A stretch of 64,000 bases of DNA from an uncultured Alphaproteobacteria bacterium (GCA_944392835.1 CALXYB010000006.1:1-64000); one strand, 5' to 3'; positions 16,238 through 24,501 are shown, numbered from the stretch's first letter. Program-made: numbers and translations. The notes: generated by a model not told the origin, from the sequence alone.

Positions 16238-17185
16238 ATGACTCAAAATGTTTTTGCCGCAATTGATTTGGGAACACAGTCCAATCGGTTGTTGATTGCT
16301 GATGAAAACGGAAAAGAAATTTATAAAAATATTATTGCCACCAGATTGGGTGAGGGAATGTATGCTCAGATGAAGTTTACGCCGGAAGCAATAGAGCGAG
16401 GCCTGAGTTCTTTTAGCGAATTTGCCGAAGATATGAAAAAATTGGGTGTTACAAAATATCGTGCGATTGCTACGGCGGCTTGTCGGATGGCATCTAATGG
16501 TGCTGAATTTGTGGCAAAAGTTTCAGAAGTGAGCGGAATTAAGCTTGAGGTGATTGACGGTTATGAAGAAGCGCGCCTCAACCTCAAAGGTGCATTGGTT
16601 AATGTTAAAGGTCGGGAGCCTTATGTCTTGGTGTATGATTTGGGCGGAGGCTCTACCGAAATTACTTTAGCGACCAATGAGCAGAATCCGAAGATTTTGT
16701 ATACGGTTTCTATTCCTTGGGGGGCGCGTAATGCTTCAGAGGCTTTTGATTTGGCTGAATATATTCCTGAAAATGCAACAAAACTTCGTTCGGAAGTGGC
16801 AAAATATGTGACTGATTTTTGTGAGAAAAGTAAGTTAGCCGATTATGAAGGCAAGGTTTGTTGTGTGGCGACTTCAAGTTCGCCGCTGCGCTTGATTTCC
16901 TGGATTAAGCAATATGGTGATTATGACCGCGAACGCGCTGACGGCGTGGTGGCTGAGGTTGCGGAATTTGACAAGGTTATCTCCGAAATTAATGCTATGT
17001 CACGGGAGAAGTTGGCGAAATCTCCTTATATTGGTGAAAAGAGATCTTATATCTTTCAGGCGGCGACAATTATTTTTAAGACAATTTATGATGGCTTGGG
17101 AGTTCAAAAACTGACGGCATCTTTGAAAAGCGCTAAAGACGGAATTATTGAAGAATTGGTGGAAGAAAATGGCAAAACTCACTAA
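16238..17185 (+). CDS. Second Ppx/GppA-family phosphatase
   Basis: It is paralogous to the preceding gene with the same motifs: AAIDLGTQSNRLLIA, GYEEARLNL carrying the catalytic Glu, and YDLGGGSTEITLA. It lacks the N- and C-terminal extensions and is 315 residues. The Thr-Gln-Ser in place of Thr-Asn-Ser in the first loop, and ATSSSPLRLISW in place of the GTSGT loop, suggest altered specificity. AGGAAAAA serves as ribosome site. The gene overlaps rlmE by 17 bases, so the three genes are one transcript. Confidence 0.86.
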   Translation: MTQNVFAAIDLGTQSNRLLIADENGKEIYKNIIATRLGEGMYAQMKFTPEAIERGLSSFSEFAEDMKKLGVTKYRAIATAACRMASNGAEFVAKVSEVSGIKLEVIDGYEEARLNLKGALVNVKGREPYVLVYDLGGGSTEITLATNEQNPKILYTVSIPWGARNASEAFDLAEYIPENATKLRSEVAKYVTDFCEKSKLADYEGKVCCVATSSSPLRLISWIKQYGDYDRERADGVVAEVAEFDKVISEINAMSREKLAKSPYIGEKRSYIFQAATIIFKTIYDGLGVQKLTASLKSAKDGIIEELVEENGKTH

Positions 17186-17867
17186 ATCGGCTAAAGAAGT
17201 TCGCGGCAGACATATGCTGACCGTGCGGGTTAAGACCTCAAAATATCGCGATAAGTCTTCCAATAAATGGTTGGAACGGCAGTTGAACGACCCGTATGTG
17301 GCAGAGTCAAAACGCTTGGGATACCGCTCAAGAGCGGCGTTTAAGCTCATTCAGCTTGATGAAAAATATAAGTTTTTGGGTAAAGGTAAAACAATCGTTG
17401 ACTTAGGCTGCGCACCGGGAGGTTGGACGCAAGTTGCGGTTATGCGCAACAAAGGTACCGGACAGGTTGTGGGTATGGATATTTTGGAAACACAACCGAT
17501 TGAAGGTGCAACGCTTATCCAGCAAGATTTTACGGAAGAAGATGCGGCCGACAAGCTCAAAGCCTTGCTCAACGGCAAGGCGGATATTGTGATGAGCGAT
17601 ATGGCGGCAAACACGACCGGACACCAACAAACAGACCATTTGCGCACCATCGGTTTAGTTGAAGCGGCTTATGAGTTTGCCAAAGAAGTTTTGGCTGACG
17701 GCGGAATTTTTATTGCCAAAGTTTTTCAAGGCGGTGCGGAAGGTGGCTTGTTGGCTGATGCCAAAAAGAATTTTGCCAAAGTCGGGCATTGTAAGCCGGA
17801 TGCCAGCCGTCAGGGGTCGCCGGAGACATATTTGGTTTGTATTGGTTTTCGCGGCAATAATAAATAA
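17169..17867 (+). CDS. rlmE: 23S rRNA (uridine-2552-2'-O)-methyltransferase RlmE (FtsJ)
   Basis: RlmE methylates the ribose of U2552 in the A-loop of 23S rRNA late in 50S assembly. YRSRAAFKLIQLDEKYKF holds the first catalytic Lys. IVDLGCAPGGWTQVA is the SAM-binding motif, MSDMAANTTGH holds the catalytic Asp, and FIAKVFQGG and GSPETYLVCIGFRG complete the K-D-K-E tetrad. The start at 17169 (MAKLTKS) has GGTGGAAG just upstream; a TTG at 17148 is less likely. It overlaps the end of the second Ppx/GppA gene. The neighbourhood is common in Alphaproteobacteria. Confidence 0.96.
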   Translation: MAKLTKSAKEVRGRHMLTVRVKTSKYRDKSSNKWLERQLNDPYVAESKRLGYRSRAAFKLIQLDEKYKFLGKGKTIVDLGCAPGGWTQVAVMRNKGTGQVVGMDILETQPIEGATLIQQDFTEEDAADKLKALLNGKADIVMSDMAANTTGHQQTDHLRTIGLVEAAYEFAKEVLADGGIFIAKVFQGGAEGGLLADAKKNFAKVGHCKPDASRQGSPETYLVCIGFRGNNK

Positions 17868-17884
17868 AAAAGCGGAGAAAAAAT

Positions 17885-19270
17885 ATGCTTGAAAAGAAAT
17901 TGGCCGAGCGGGTTTTGCTCAAAGCTCTGGACAGTGGGGCTGATTTTGCCGAGATTTTTGCCGAAAAAACACGTTCCTCTTTTCTAAAAGTCGGTGATGG
18001 AAAAGTTGATGGTGCTTCGGCTAATTTGCGTTTGGGTGTTGGGGTCAGAGTTTTTAAGGATGATTTTTGCGGCTATGCTTATACTAATGACCTGAGTGAG
18101 GAAGGTTTGCTTAAAGCCGCTATGGAAGCAGCAATCGCCATAAAATCCAAAAAGTTGATTTCTTCGGTGAGTCTGGTCTCGCAAGAGATTGAAAATAAGC
18201 ATAAATGTTTGATTTTGCCATTGAGCAGAACTTCGGCAGAAAAAGCAGATTGGCTCAAGCAGTTTTCCGAATATGTTTATGGAGCAGATGCGCGCGTGGC
18301 TCGTGTTGATATGAGCCAAAGCAGCAAAATGCAAGATATTTTGGTGGTAAACAGCGAAGGTTTGTGGGTGGAAGACAGCCGTATCCGAACCAGAGTGGGA
18401 TTTTCGGTCAAGGTTGAGCAAGATGATAAATGTTTTGAGAACTTTTGGACGAAGGGGAGCCTCCAAGGTCTTGAAATGATTGATGAAATTGATGCTCGGT
18501 CGGAGGCTGAACAAAGGGTGCGGGAAGCTGTGGAAATGCTCAAAGCCGAAAATTGTCCGGCCGGAAAAATGCCGGTCGTTTTGGCTAAGGAAATTGGCGG
18601 GGTTTTGTTCCATGAAGCTTGTGGACATTCTCTGGAAGCAACGGCCGTTGCCAAAAATGCTTCGGTCTTTTGCAACAGATTAGGGCAAAAGATTGCCAGC
18701 CCTTTTGTTACCTTGATTGATGACGGAACTATACCCAACCAATGGGGCTCAACCAATGTTGATGATGAGGGTGTGAAGACCCAACATAATGTTTTGATTG
18801 AAAAAGGTGTTTTGAAAGGCTATTTGGTGGACAGATTTAACGGCCGGCGGATGAATATGTTGCCAACGGGGAGTTCCCGCCGCGAATCTTATGAGTTTGT
18901 GCCGACTTCACGGATGAATAATACCTATATTGTCAGTGGCGAAAGCTTGCCTGAAGATATAATTGCCGCAACGCCGAACGGTATTTTTGCCGCGCAGATT
19001 AAAGGCGGATCGGTTAATACGGAAACAGGTGATTTTAATTTTTCGGTCAGCAGAGCTTATTTGATTGAGAACGGCAAAATAACCAAGCCGGTCAAAGGTG
19101 CAAAACTGATTGGTAACGGGGCGGATATTTTGCAAAAGATTGATATGGTAGCTAATGATTCCGCCATTAAGAGCGGCGGTCAATGCGGTTCGGTTTCGGG
19201 TTGGGTGCCGGTATCTTACGGAACGCCGACTTTGCGTGTTTCCGAAATGGCAGTCGGAGGGCAAAAATAA
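17885..19270 (+). CDS. tldD: Metalloprotease TldD
   Basis: TldD is the zinc-bearing half of the TldD/TldE heterodimer, which unfolds and degrades small peptides and processes some modified peptides. GGVLFHEACGHSLEA near residue 243 gives the HExxxH zinc site. GRRMNMLPTGSSRRESY and PVSYGTPTLRVSEMAVGG are further family blocks. The length of 461 is standard. GCGGAG stands about 8 bases before the ATG. The gene ends in TAATG, which is also the start of pmbA, so the two subunits are translationally coupled. Confidence 0.95.
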   Translation: MLEKKLAERVLLKALDSGADFAEIFAEKTRSSFLKVGDGKVDGASANLRLGVGVRVFKDDFCGYAYTNDLSEEGLLKAAMEAAIAIKSKKLISSVSLVSQEIENKHKCLILPLSRTSAEKADWLKQFSEYVYGADARVARVDMSQSSKMQDILVVNSEGLWVEDSRIRTRVGFSVKVEQDDKCFENFWTKGSLQGLEMIDEIDARSEAEQRVREAVEMLKAENCPAGKMPVVLAKEIGGVLFHEACGHSLEATAVAKNASVFCNRLGQKIASPFVTLIDDGTIPNQWGSTNVDDEGVKTQHNVLIEKGVLKGYLVDRFNGRRMNMLPTGSSRRESYEFVPTSRMNNTYIVSGESLPEDIIAATPNGIFAAQIKGGSVNTETGDFNFSVSRAYLIENGKITKPVKGAKLIGNGADILQKIDMVANDSAIKSGGQCGSVSGWVPVSYGTPTLRVSEMAVGGQK

Positions 19271-20598
19271 TGGAGATACAGTCTTTTATTGATTTGTTGT
19301 TTGTAGAAGCACGCAAACAAGGGGCAGAACAATATCAGATAAAATATGCCGAAACAGAACGCTCTGAACTGCAGATTTTTGAACAAAAGGTTAGTAAACA
19401 AGTGGCTGCGAAAGTTCAGAAGCTTAATCTGGCGGTGAAAGTCGGGGATAAGGTCGGGCATTTTGTTTCCGAATGTTTTGAGTCGTCTGAAATTCCCTTT
19501 ATTGTCAGCGAGGCCATTGCTAATGCCAAACTCTTGGATTGTGATGAAAAGTTTTTCTTTTATGACGGGCAGGGTGAATATAAAAAACTCAAACCTTACG
19601 CGCCTTTGGCTGATAAACTAAAAGATTTTGACGTTGTGGCTTATTTGAAAAAAGCCGAAAAGCTTGCTTATGATGCTGATGAACGGATTAAGCAAGTGAT
19701 TGCTACGGCTTTTCATAAAAAAAGTAATAAGCTGATTATGCGCAATTCCTTAGGGCTTGATTTGCAAGAAGAAAATAAGTCGGCAAGCGCGTATATTTTC
19801 CTAAGCGCGCAAGATGAAAGCGGCGTGAAATCCTTTAGCCATGCTGTTTGTTTTGACAAGCCGGAAGATTTTGAGCCCAAAAATTTGGTTATGCCTGCGG
19901 TTGAGCAAGTTTTGGCGCATTTGAGTCCGACAGAGATTGTGCCGCAAAAAACTGCCGTCGTGTTTGAAAATAAGCAATTTGCCGGACTTTTGGGTGAAAT
20001 GGCTGATATTTTTGATGCTTATGAGGTGGATTGCGGAAAATCGCAACTCAAAGGGAAAATCGGCGAGCAAATCGCCTCTTCTTTGGTTACGATTGTTGAT
20101 GACCCGTGGTTGGTTGGTGGTTTTGCAACCGAGGCTTTTGACGGAGATGGTGTGCCGACAAAATATAAGGAAGTGGTTAAAGGCGGTGTTTTGCAAACAT
20201 TTTTGTATGGTTTGAGTATGGCAGACAAGCATCAATGTGCGTCAACCGGTAACGGAAGTGGCGCTCAGGGCGCAAAAATCTTTAACTTTTACCTTAAAAA
20301 CGGTGAGACAAGTTTTTCTGAACTCTTGGCTTTGGCTGAAAATGGTGTCTTTATTGATAAGATTAAAGGCTTGGGTGTTGGTTTTAATGCGGTTACGGGA
20401 GATGTTTCCGCCGCGGCTGAAGGTTTTGTGATTGAAAAAGGCAAAGTAACCAAGCCTTTGAAGCAATTTACTTTTTCCTGCAATATTTATCAGTTGCTCA
20501 AAGATATTCGGGCTATCGGTAATGATTTGGAGTTTTATTGCTCGCAAGTTGGTTCGCCTTCGGTTTTGGTTGACAATGTTACAATAGTTAATTCATAA
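19270..20598 (+). CDS. pmbA: Metalloprotease subunit PmbA/TldE
   Basis: This is the non-zinc partner of TldD. It carries family blocks such as IRNSLGLDLQEE-like NSLGLDL, CASTGNGSGAQGAKI and PSVLVDNVTI, and lacks HExxxH. The start ATG at 19270 overlaps the tldD stop by one base and has GGAGG 9 bases upstream. Frame continues open upstream to 19183 but that is inside tldD. The length of 442 fits TldE. It follows tldD, as expected for coupled subunits. Confidence 0.93.
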   Translation: MEIQSFIDLLFVEARKQGAEQYQIKYAETERSELQIFEQKVSKQVAAKVQKLNLAVKVGDKVGHFVSECFESSEIPFIVSEAIANAKLLDCDEKFFFYDGQGEYKKLKPYAPLADKLKDFDVVAYLKKAEKLAYDADERIKQVIATAFHKKSNKLIMRNSLGLDLQEENKSASAYIFLSAQDESGVKSFSHAVCFDKPEDFEPKNLVMPAVEQVLAHLSPTEIVPQKTAVVFENKQFAGLLGEMADIFDAYEVDCGKSQLKGKIGEQIASSLVTIVDDPWLVGGFATEAFDGDGVPTKYKEVVKGGVLQTFLYGLSMADKHQCASTGNGSGAQGAKIFNFYLKNGETSFSELLALAENGVFIDKIKGLGVGFNAVTGDVSAAAEGFVIEKGKVTKPLKQFTFSCNIYQLLKDIRAIGNDLEFYCSQVGSPSVLVDNVTIVNS

Positions 20599-20611
20599 GA
20601 AGATAAAATAT

Positions 20612-20640
20612 TTGACAAATTTGTCAAAAAAGTTTAGTTT
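20612..20640 (+). promoter_or_regulatory. Promoter with TTGACA inside a palindrome
   Basis: TTGACA (20612-20617), a spacer of 17, TAGTTT (20635-20640). The -35 is half of an 18-base perfect palindrome, TTTGACAAATTTGTCAAA (20611-20628), which could be an operator. Confidence 0.6.
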
Positions 20641-20674
20641 AACAGGCAGAAAAACCTATTAAATTAGATAAATT

Positions 20675-21313
20675 ATGAAAGAAAAAGAAAAAATTCGTCT
20701 TTCTGAGGAAGAACTTCAGAAGCGAAAGCTTAGTGTTAGTGATGCTAATTTGTTCAATTTGCGACAAATTTATTTCAACCAAGTTGAAAAATTGTGTCGT
20801 CCGGTGTTGGAAAAAGCTGGGTATTGGGTTAAAAATGTTAAGCTAAGATGGCTTAATATTTCGCCGAAATGCCCGTTTGTAGAAGAACTTCGGTATTATG
20901 CCTCTTTCTGCGGTTTGCCCTGCTTATTTACCTTTGAGGTAGGTAATAGTTGGGTGAAGTATTTGGCTGTTTATGCCTTGTATTCATCTCAGATTTATCT
21001 TCTGAAAGAAGGAGAATATTTGGAGAGTGAATATTCGGAAGCTACGTTGCGGTTGAATATTCGCTACTTCTTTGAAACGAGATACTCTTCTTTGGATAAA
21101 TGTGTTTGTTTGTATGCAAGAGTGGCACAATTGGAACATACATTTTTCAGAGGACGGCCTTATTTGCAGTTGCTTAAAGACTTATCAACCAGAAAAACAG
21201 TTAGTATTTCGCAAAACAATCTTGTGGAAGCATTTAATAATGCTTTTTTGTTTTCTGAGGAATTTCGGACAAGTGAGTTGTTTAGCTTAACCTCTCAAAA
21301 TAGAGAACAATGA
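20675..21313 (+). CDS. Unknown protein, 212 aa (first of a tandem paralogue pair)
   Basis: I do not recognise the family. The first 25 residues are charged; the rest mixes aromatic-rich strands and helices (VKLRWLNISPKCPF, RYFFETRYSSLDKC). It is distantly related to the next gene: shared points are (R/K)PVLE near residue 45, a following (R/V)WL, and LVEAFNNAFLFSEEF against LENAFYAESQSENF near the end. No signal peptide, span or catalytic motif. The ATG lacks a Shine-Dalgarno and follows an A/T leader. It overlaps the next gene by ATGA. Confidence 0.65.
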   Translation: MKEKEKIRLSEEELQKRKLSVSDANLFNLRQIYFNQVEKLCRPVLEKAGYWVKNVKLRWLNISPKCPFVEELRYYASFCGLPCLFTFEVGNSWVKYLAVYALYSSQIYLLKEGEYLESEYSEATLRLNIRYFFETRYSSLDKCVCLYARVAQLEHTFFRGRPYLQLLKDLSTRKTVSISQNNLVEAFNNAFLFSEEFRTSELFSLTSQNREQ

Positions 21314-21909
21314 AAGTTTTGGAGGTTTGCGAGCTTAATGACACGGTGTTGTCAGTGCTTCGGAAATTCAGGCTTAAGCAAGTCTTATCTGTTTTGAAAC
21401 CTGTATTGGAGCCAAAATACCAGATTGAGCAAATTTCTTTTGTGTGGCTGAAGTTTGCTAAAAACGATTTGGTTGAACAAAACTTTCGCTGCCTGAAAGA
21501 TGATGGAACGCATGCTGTTTTTTGGTTGCTTTTGCGCCAAGATGATAAGCAGATGTATGGTATTTATCAGCCGTTTTCGGGAAAGTTGTACGTAATTACT
21601 CGTGGGCTGGTCTCATCTGTTAAGCTGATTGTGGCCGGTGAATTTGTTCGCTTTGTGCTTAAATACACCTCGTTTAAAGATCCGTTCAGCAGATATACAA
21701 CTGTTAGGCGGCAATCAAGGTGTTTTATGGTGCAAAAAAGATGGTTCAAAAATGAGCTGCAGCTTTGCGCTAAAGAAGACCGCATTGAAGAGCGCGATGT
21801 CATCTGCAATGAAGGAATCACGTTGGAAAATGCTTTCTATGCGGAATCGCAAAGTGAGAATTTTCATTCTTACAGAGCAATGTATTTCCGCTCCATAGAA
21901 GACGAATAA
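21310..21909 (+). CDS. Unknown protein, 199 aa (second of the pair)
   Basis: It starts within the stop of the 20675 gene (ATGA), so translation is coupled. The product is basic and aromatic-rich, with AVFWLLLRQDDKQMYG and CFMVQKRWFKNELQL. It aligns loosely with its neighbour over most of its length, which suggests an old duplication and perhaps a heterodimer. No motif points to a function. A strong hairpin follows 4 bases after the stop. Confidence 0.65.
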   Translation: MKVLEVCELNDTVLSVLRKFRLKQVLSVLKPVLEPKYQIEQISFVWLKFAKNDLVEQNFRCLKDDGTHAVFWLLLRQDDKQMYGIYQPFSGKLYVITRGLVSSVKLIVAGEFVRFVLKYTSFKDPFSRYTTVRRQSRCFMVQKRWFKNELQLCAKEDRIEERDVICNEGITLENAFYAESQSENFHSYRAMYFRSIEDE

Positions 21910-21913
21910 TGTT

Positions 21914-21950
21914 CAAAGGCCTTAAAAGCAGATTGCTTTTAAGGCCTTTG
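21914..21950 (+). terminator. Perfect 17-bp hairpin after the paralogue pair
   Basis: Two perfect 17-base arms (21914-21930 and 21934-21950) surround a 3-base loop. The following bases are GCGTTTAT, so there is no proper T-run. It could be a weak terminator or an mRNA end-protecting hairpin. Confidence 0.6.
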
Positions 21951-21986
21951 GCGTTTATAGTAGAGAAAATTTTTGAGGAGTAAAAA

Positions 21987-23198
21987 ATGCAACAAGCTGC
22001 GCGCTATAATGCCGTTTTGGAACTGATTGGCGAAATTTTTAAGGATAAAAGTCCAGCAGACGGAATTATCAATAATTATTTGCGCGAGCGGAAATATATC
22101 GGCTCCGGCGACAGACGTTTTATTACCGAAACCGTGTGGAAGATTATCAGGCATCGGCGGCGGCTTGAGTTTGAGGCAGGCTCAAAAGAAGCGCGCAAGA
22201 TTTTGCTCGTTTTTTTGAAAGATGAAGATTTGGATTTGATTTTCGGGGCAGGGGAATATGCCCCGCCAGCTTTGACTAAAGAAGAAAAAATCTGGATGAA
22301 AAACTTGAAGGAAGAAGTTTATCCTCTTGATGTGGAATCGGAATGTCCCGAGTGGTTATTTGCGAAAATTAAAGATGTTGCGTTGCTTAAATCCTTAAAC
22401 GAGCCGGCAAGTGCGGATTTGCGCGTCAATGCCGGTTCAAGGGAGCAAGTTTTGCAAGACTTGCGGCGCGAAGGTTTGTTCTTTGCACCGACACCTTATT
22501 CTCCTATCGGCATCCGCTCAAGCGAAAGGGTGAACCTGAACAACTGTATTGCTTATAAAGAAGGTGTGGTTGAGGTTCAGGATGAGGCCTCGCAGTTGGC
22601 GGCTATTTTGTGTGATGTTAAGCCTGAGCACAAAGTGATTGATTATTGCGCCGGAGCAGGCGGAAAAAGTTTGGCAATTGCTTCTCTCTTGAATGGTAAA
22701 GGCAAAATTGAGGCGCATGATATTGACTGGCGCCGCTTGGAACAAATCAAACCGCGTTTAGAGAGGCTGAATATTAAAAATGTGGTACCGGTTCGGGAGT
22801 TGAGCGGCAAAGATTATGACCGCTTTATTATAGATGCCCCTTGCTCGGGAACAGGAACTTGGCGCAGATCACCTGATGCAAAATTTCGCCTAACGCCCGA
22901 AAAATTAAACGAATTAACCAAAATTCAGTCTCAACTGCTTGAATTTGCGCTGGAAAATACGAGAGTCGGCGGGCGCATCGTCTATATCACTTGTTCTATT
23001 TTGCCGGATGAAGATGAAAATATTGTTTCCGTTTTTGCGCAAAGACACAAAAATGTCCGCTATGTTGACTTAAAGCAACTTTGGCAACAAAAAATTGATG
23101 CGCCTTATCCGGCAAAAAATACCGAATTTTTGCGTTTTTCACCACTTTTGACTAATACGGACGGGTTTTTCTTGGCAATTTTTGAAAAAATGGCCTAA
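21987..23198 (+). CDS. RsmB/NOP-family RNA m5C methyltransferase
   Basis: This is a SAM-dependent cytosine-5 RNA methyltransferase. The N-terminal 150 residues resemble the NusB-like RNA-binding domain. The catalytic domain has VQDEASQLAA, then VIDYCAGAGGKSLAIAS (SAM motif I), then IDAPCSGTGTWRRSPD (motif IV, TCT/PCSGTG) and VYITCSILPDEDE (motif VI, with the catalytic Cys). The length of 403 is close to RsmB, which methylates C967 of 16S rRNA, but the exact target cannot be read from sequence. GAGGAG stands 6 bases before the ATG. The 3' end overlaps the converging FlhB-like gene by 4 bases. Confidence 0.9.
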   Translation: MQQAARYNAVLELIGEIFKDKSPADGIINNYLRERKYIGSGDRRFITETVWKIIRHRRRLEFEAGSKEARKILLVFLKDEDLDLIFGAGEYAPPALTKEEKIWMKNLKEEVYPLDVESECPEWLFAKIKDVALLKSLNEPASADLRVNAGSREQVLQDLRREGLFFAPTPYSPIGIRSSERVNLNNCIAYKEGVVEVQDEASQLAAILCDVKPEHKVIDYCAGAGGKSLAIASLLNGKGKIEAHDIDWRRLEQIKPRLERLNIKNVVPVRELSGKDYDRFIIDAPCSGTGTWRRSPDAKFRLTPEKLNELTKIQSQLLEFALENTRVGGRIVYITCSILPDEDENIVSVFAQRHKNVRYVDLKQLWQQKIDAPYPAKNTEFLRFSPLLTNTDGFFLAIFEKMA

Positions 23199-23518
23199 CT
23201 TTCGGGTAATTCTTTATTGTTGACCTGATAAACATAAGAAATGATTTCGGCAACGGCGGCAAAAGCTTCAACCGGAATTTCTTCATCAATATCTACAGCT
23301 TTGAGAATCTGCAATAAATCAGCATCTTGACGAATCTCAATGCCTTCATCAATGGCGATTTGTACAATCTTTTGCGCAATATGTCCTTGGCCTTTGGCTA
23401 AAACTTTCGGTGCGGCGTTTTGTTTGCTGTCATAGCCGAGCGCAACAGCATAATCTGTGGACAAAATATCTGCGTCGTTGTCTTTGGTTGTTTTTTTGTT
23501 ATTATCTTGTTCAGACAT
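23195..23518 (-). CDS. FlhB C-terminal-domain-like protein, 107 aa
   Basis: The last 80 residues match the cytoplasmic, autocleaving domain of the flagellar export gate protein FlhB: AVALGYDSKQNAAPKVLAKG, then AQKIVQIAIDEGIEIRQDADL. They end like FlhB with IPVEAFAAVAEIISYVY. The NPTH cleavage site and all membrane helices are absent. About 25 polar residues precede the domain. Such stand-alone proteins are known as FlhX/YlqH types that can partly replace FlhB-C. The start at 23518 has AAGGAA upstream. It diverges from flgB, which supports a flagellar role. Confidence 0.83.
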   Translation of the reverse strand: MSEQDNNKKTTKDNDADILSTDYAVALGYDSKQNAAPKVLAKGQGHIAQKIVQIAIDEGIEIRQDADLLQILKAVDIDEEIPVEAFAAVAEIISYVYQVNNKELPES

Positions 23519-23544
23519 GGTGCCATTCCTTGTTGGTTGCTTTA

Positions 23545-23573
23545 ATTGTAGTTTCAGGCAGCTTATTTGGCAA
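23545..23573 (-). promoter_or_regulatory. Sigma-70 promoter of the FlhB-like gene
   Basis: On the minus strand: TTGCCA (23573-23568), a spacer of 17, TACAAT (23550-23545), 27 bases before the ATG. Confidence 0.6.
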
Positions 23574-23583
23574 GGGTTTTTAT

Positions 23584-23600
23584 TTGGCATATTTATTGCA
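23584..23600 (+). promoter_or_regulatory. Sigma-54 promoter of flgB-flgC-fliE
   Basis: TTGGCA with GG at 23586-23587, ten bases, then GC at 23598-23599 in ATTGCA. Spacing and conserved bases match the -24/-12 consensus TTGGCAC-N5-TTGCA. Class II flagellar genes in several Alphaproteobacteria use sigma-54. The transcript would start near 23611. Confidence 0.65.
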
Positions 23601-23607
23601 TGTTTGG

Positions 23608-23625
23608 GTTATGTGGGGACATAAC
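23608..23625. promoter_or_regulatory. Perfect inverted repeat at the flgB start region
   Basis: GTTATGT and ACATAAC flank GGGG, right over the expected transcription start of the sigma-54 promoter. It could bind a regulator or form a 5' hairpin. Confidence 0.4.
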
Positions 23626-23653
23626 CTTACAATATTGCAAAAGGGGAATTTGC

Positions 23654-24055
23654 ATGGATTTGAACAATTTGACCATTTTTAATATGGCAAACCAAGAGCT
23701 GAACTATCTGACCGAGCGTCAGAAGGTTTTGGCTACGAATCTGGCAAACTCCAATACGCCGGGTTATATTGCCAAAGATTTGGAAGAACCCAAATTTCAA
23801 GATGAACTCAAAAAAGCTCTTACCGTTAATGTTACTAATGAAAAGCATTTTGCCGCTTTGCCATCAAAAATCTCCTCAAACGGGATTTATACGCCAAAGC
23901 CCGATTATGCTTTAACCATTGACGGTAATGGGGTCATTATTGAAGACCAGCTTAACAAAGTGGCGGAGACTAAAGGCGATTATAATCGTATGCTCACGAT
24001 TTATACAACTTATCGCAATATGCTCAAAACCGCTAACACAGAGCCTAGCTCATAG
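23654..24055 (+). CDS. flgB: Flagellar basal-body rod protein FlgB
   Basis: FlgB is a proximal rod subunit exported by the flagellar type III system. The N-terminal rod signature ATNLANSNTPGYIAKDL is at about residues 26-42, and the C-terminus has the heptad-rich YNRMLTIYTTYRNMLKTA helix. The length of 133 is typical. The ATG at 23654 has GGGGAA 7 bases upstream. It leads the cluster flgB-flgC-fliE under a sigma-54 promoter. No other flagellar structural gene is in the window. Confidence 0.92.
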   Translation: MDLNNLTIFNMANQELNYLTERQKVLATNLANSNTPGYIAKDLEEPKFQDELKKALTVNVTNEKHFAALPSKISSNGIYTPKPDYALTIDGNGVIIEDQLNKVAETKGDYNRMLTIYTTYRNMLKTANTEPSS

Positions 24056-24070
24056 AGGGGATAACGGATT

Positions 24071-24484
24071 ATGGCCGGAAATTTGTCAGTAAGCGCAGAT
24101 ATTGCCGTCTCGGGTATGAAAGCCCAAGCCGAGCGCTTGCGCGTTATCTCCGAAAATATGGCTAATGCCGACTCTGTCGGTATCCGCCCGGGCGAAGATC
24201 CGTACCGCCGCCAAGTGGTTACGTTCAAAAACTATATTGATAAAGAAACCGGCGCGCAGATGGTTAAAGTTGACAAGGTTGTGCCGGATAAATCAGCTTT
24301 TCAAATGAAATATATGCCTAATCATCCGGCCGCAAACGAGCAGGGATATGTGGCTATGCCAAACGTTAATCCGCTGATTGAGATGATGGATATGAAAGAA
24401 GCGCAACGCAGCTATGAAGCAAATATGAGTATGATGCAAACTGCGCGTGATATGAACAGCAGTATTCTTGATGTTTTGAAGTAA
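24071..24484 (+). CDS. flgC: Flagellar basal-body rod protein FlgC
   Basis: This proximal rod subunit has the N-terminal motif MKAQAERLRVISENMANADS, the GEDPYRRQVVTF block and a C-terminal YEANMSMMQTARDMNSSILDVLK helix. The length of 137 is standard. GAGGGGATAACGG precedes the ATG. It lies 15 bases after flgB and 17 bases before fliE. Assembly of the rod needs FlgB, FlgC, FlgF and FliE together; FlgF is not in this window. Confidence 0.94.
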   Translation: MAGNLSVSADIAVSGMKAQAERLRVISENMANADSVGIRPGEDPYRRQVVTFKNYIDKETGAQMVKVDKVVPDKSAFQMKYMPNHPAANEQGYVAMPNVNPLIEMMDMKEAQRSYEANMSMMQTARDMNSSILDVLK

Positions 24485-24501
24485 GTTAAAGGGGAAAAAC
24501 A

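Noticed and set aside
17148..17168. Upstream TTG start for rlmE
   Set aside because: The ATG at 17169 has a good ribosome site and matches the usual MAK-type N-terminus.
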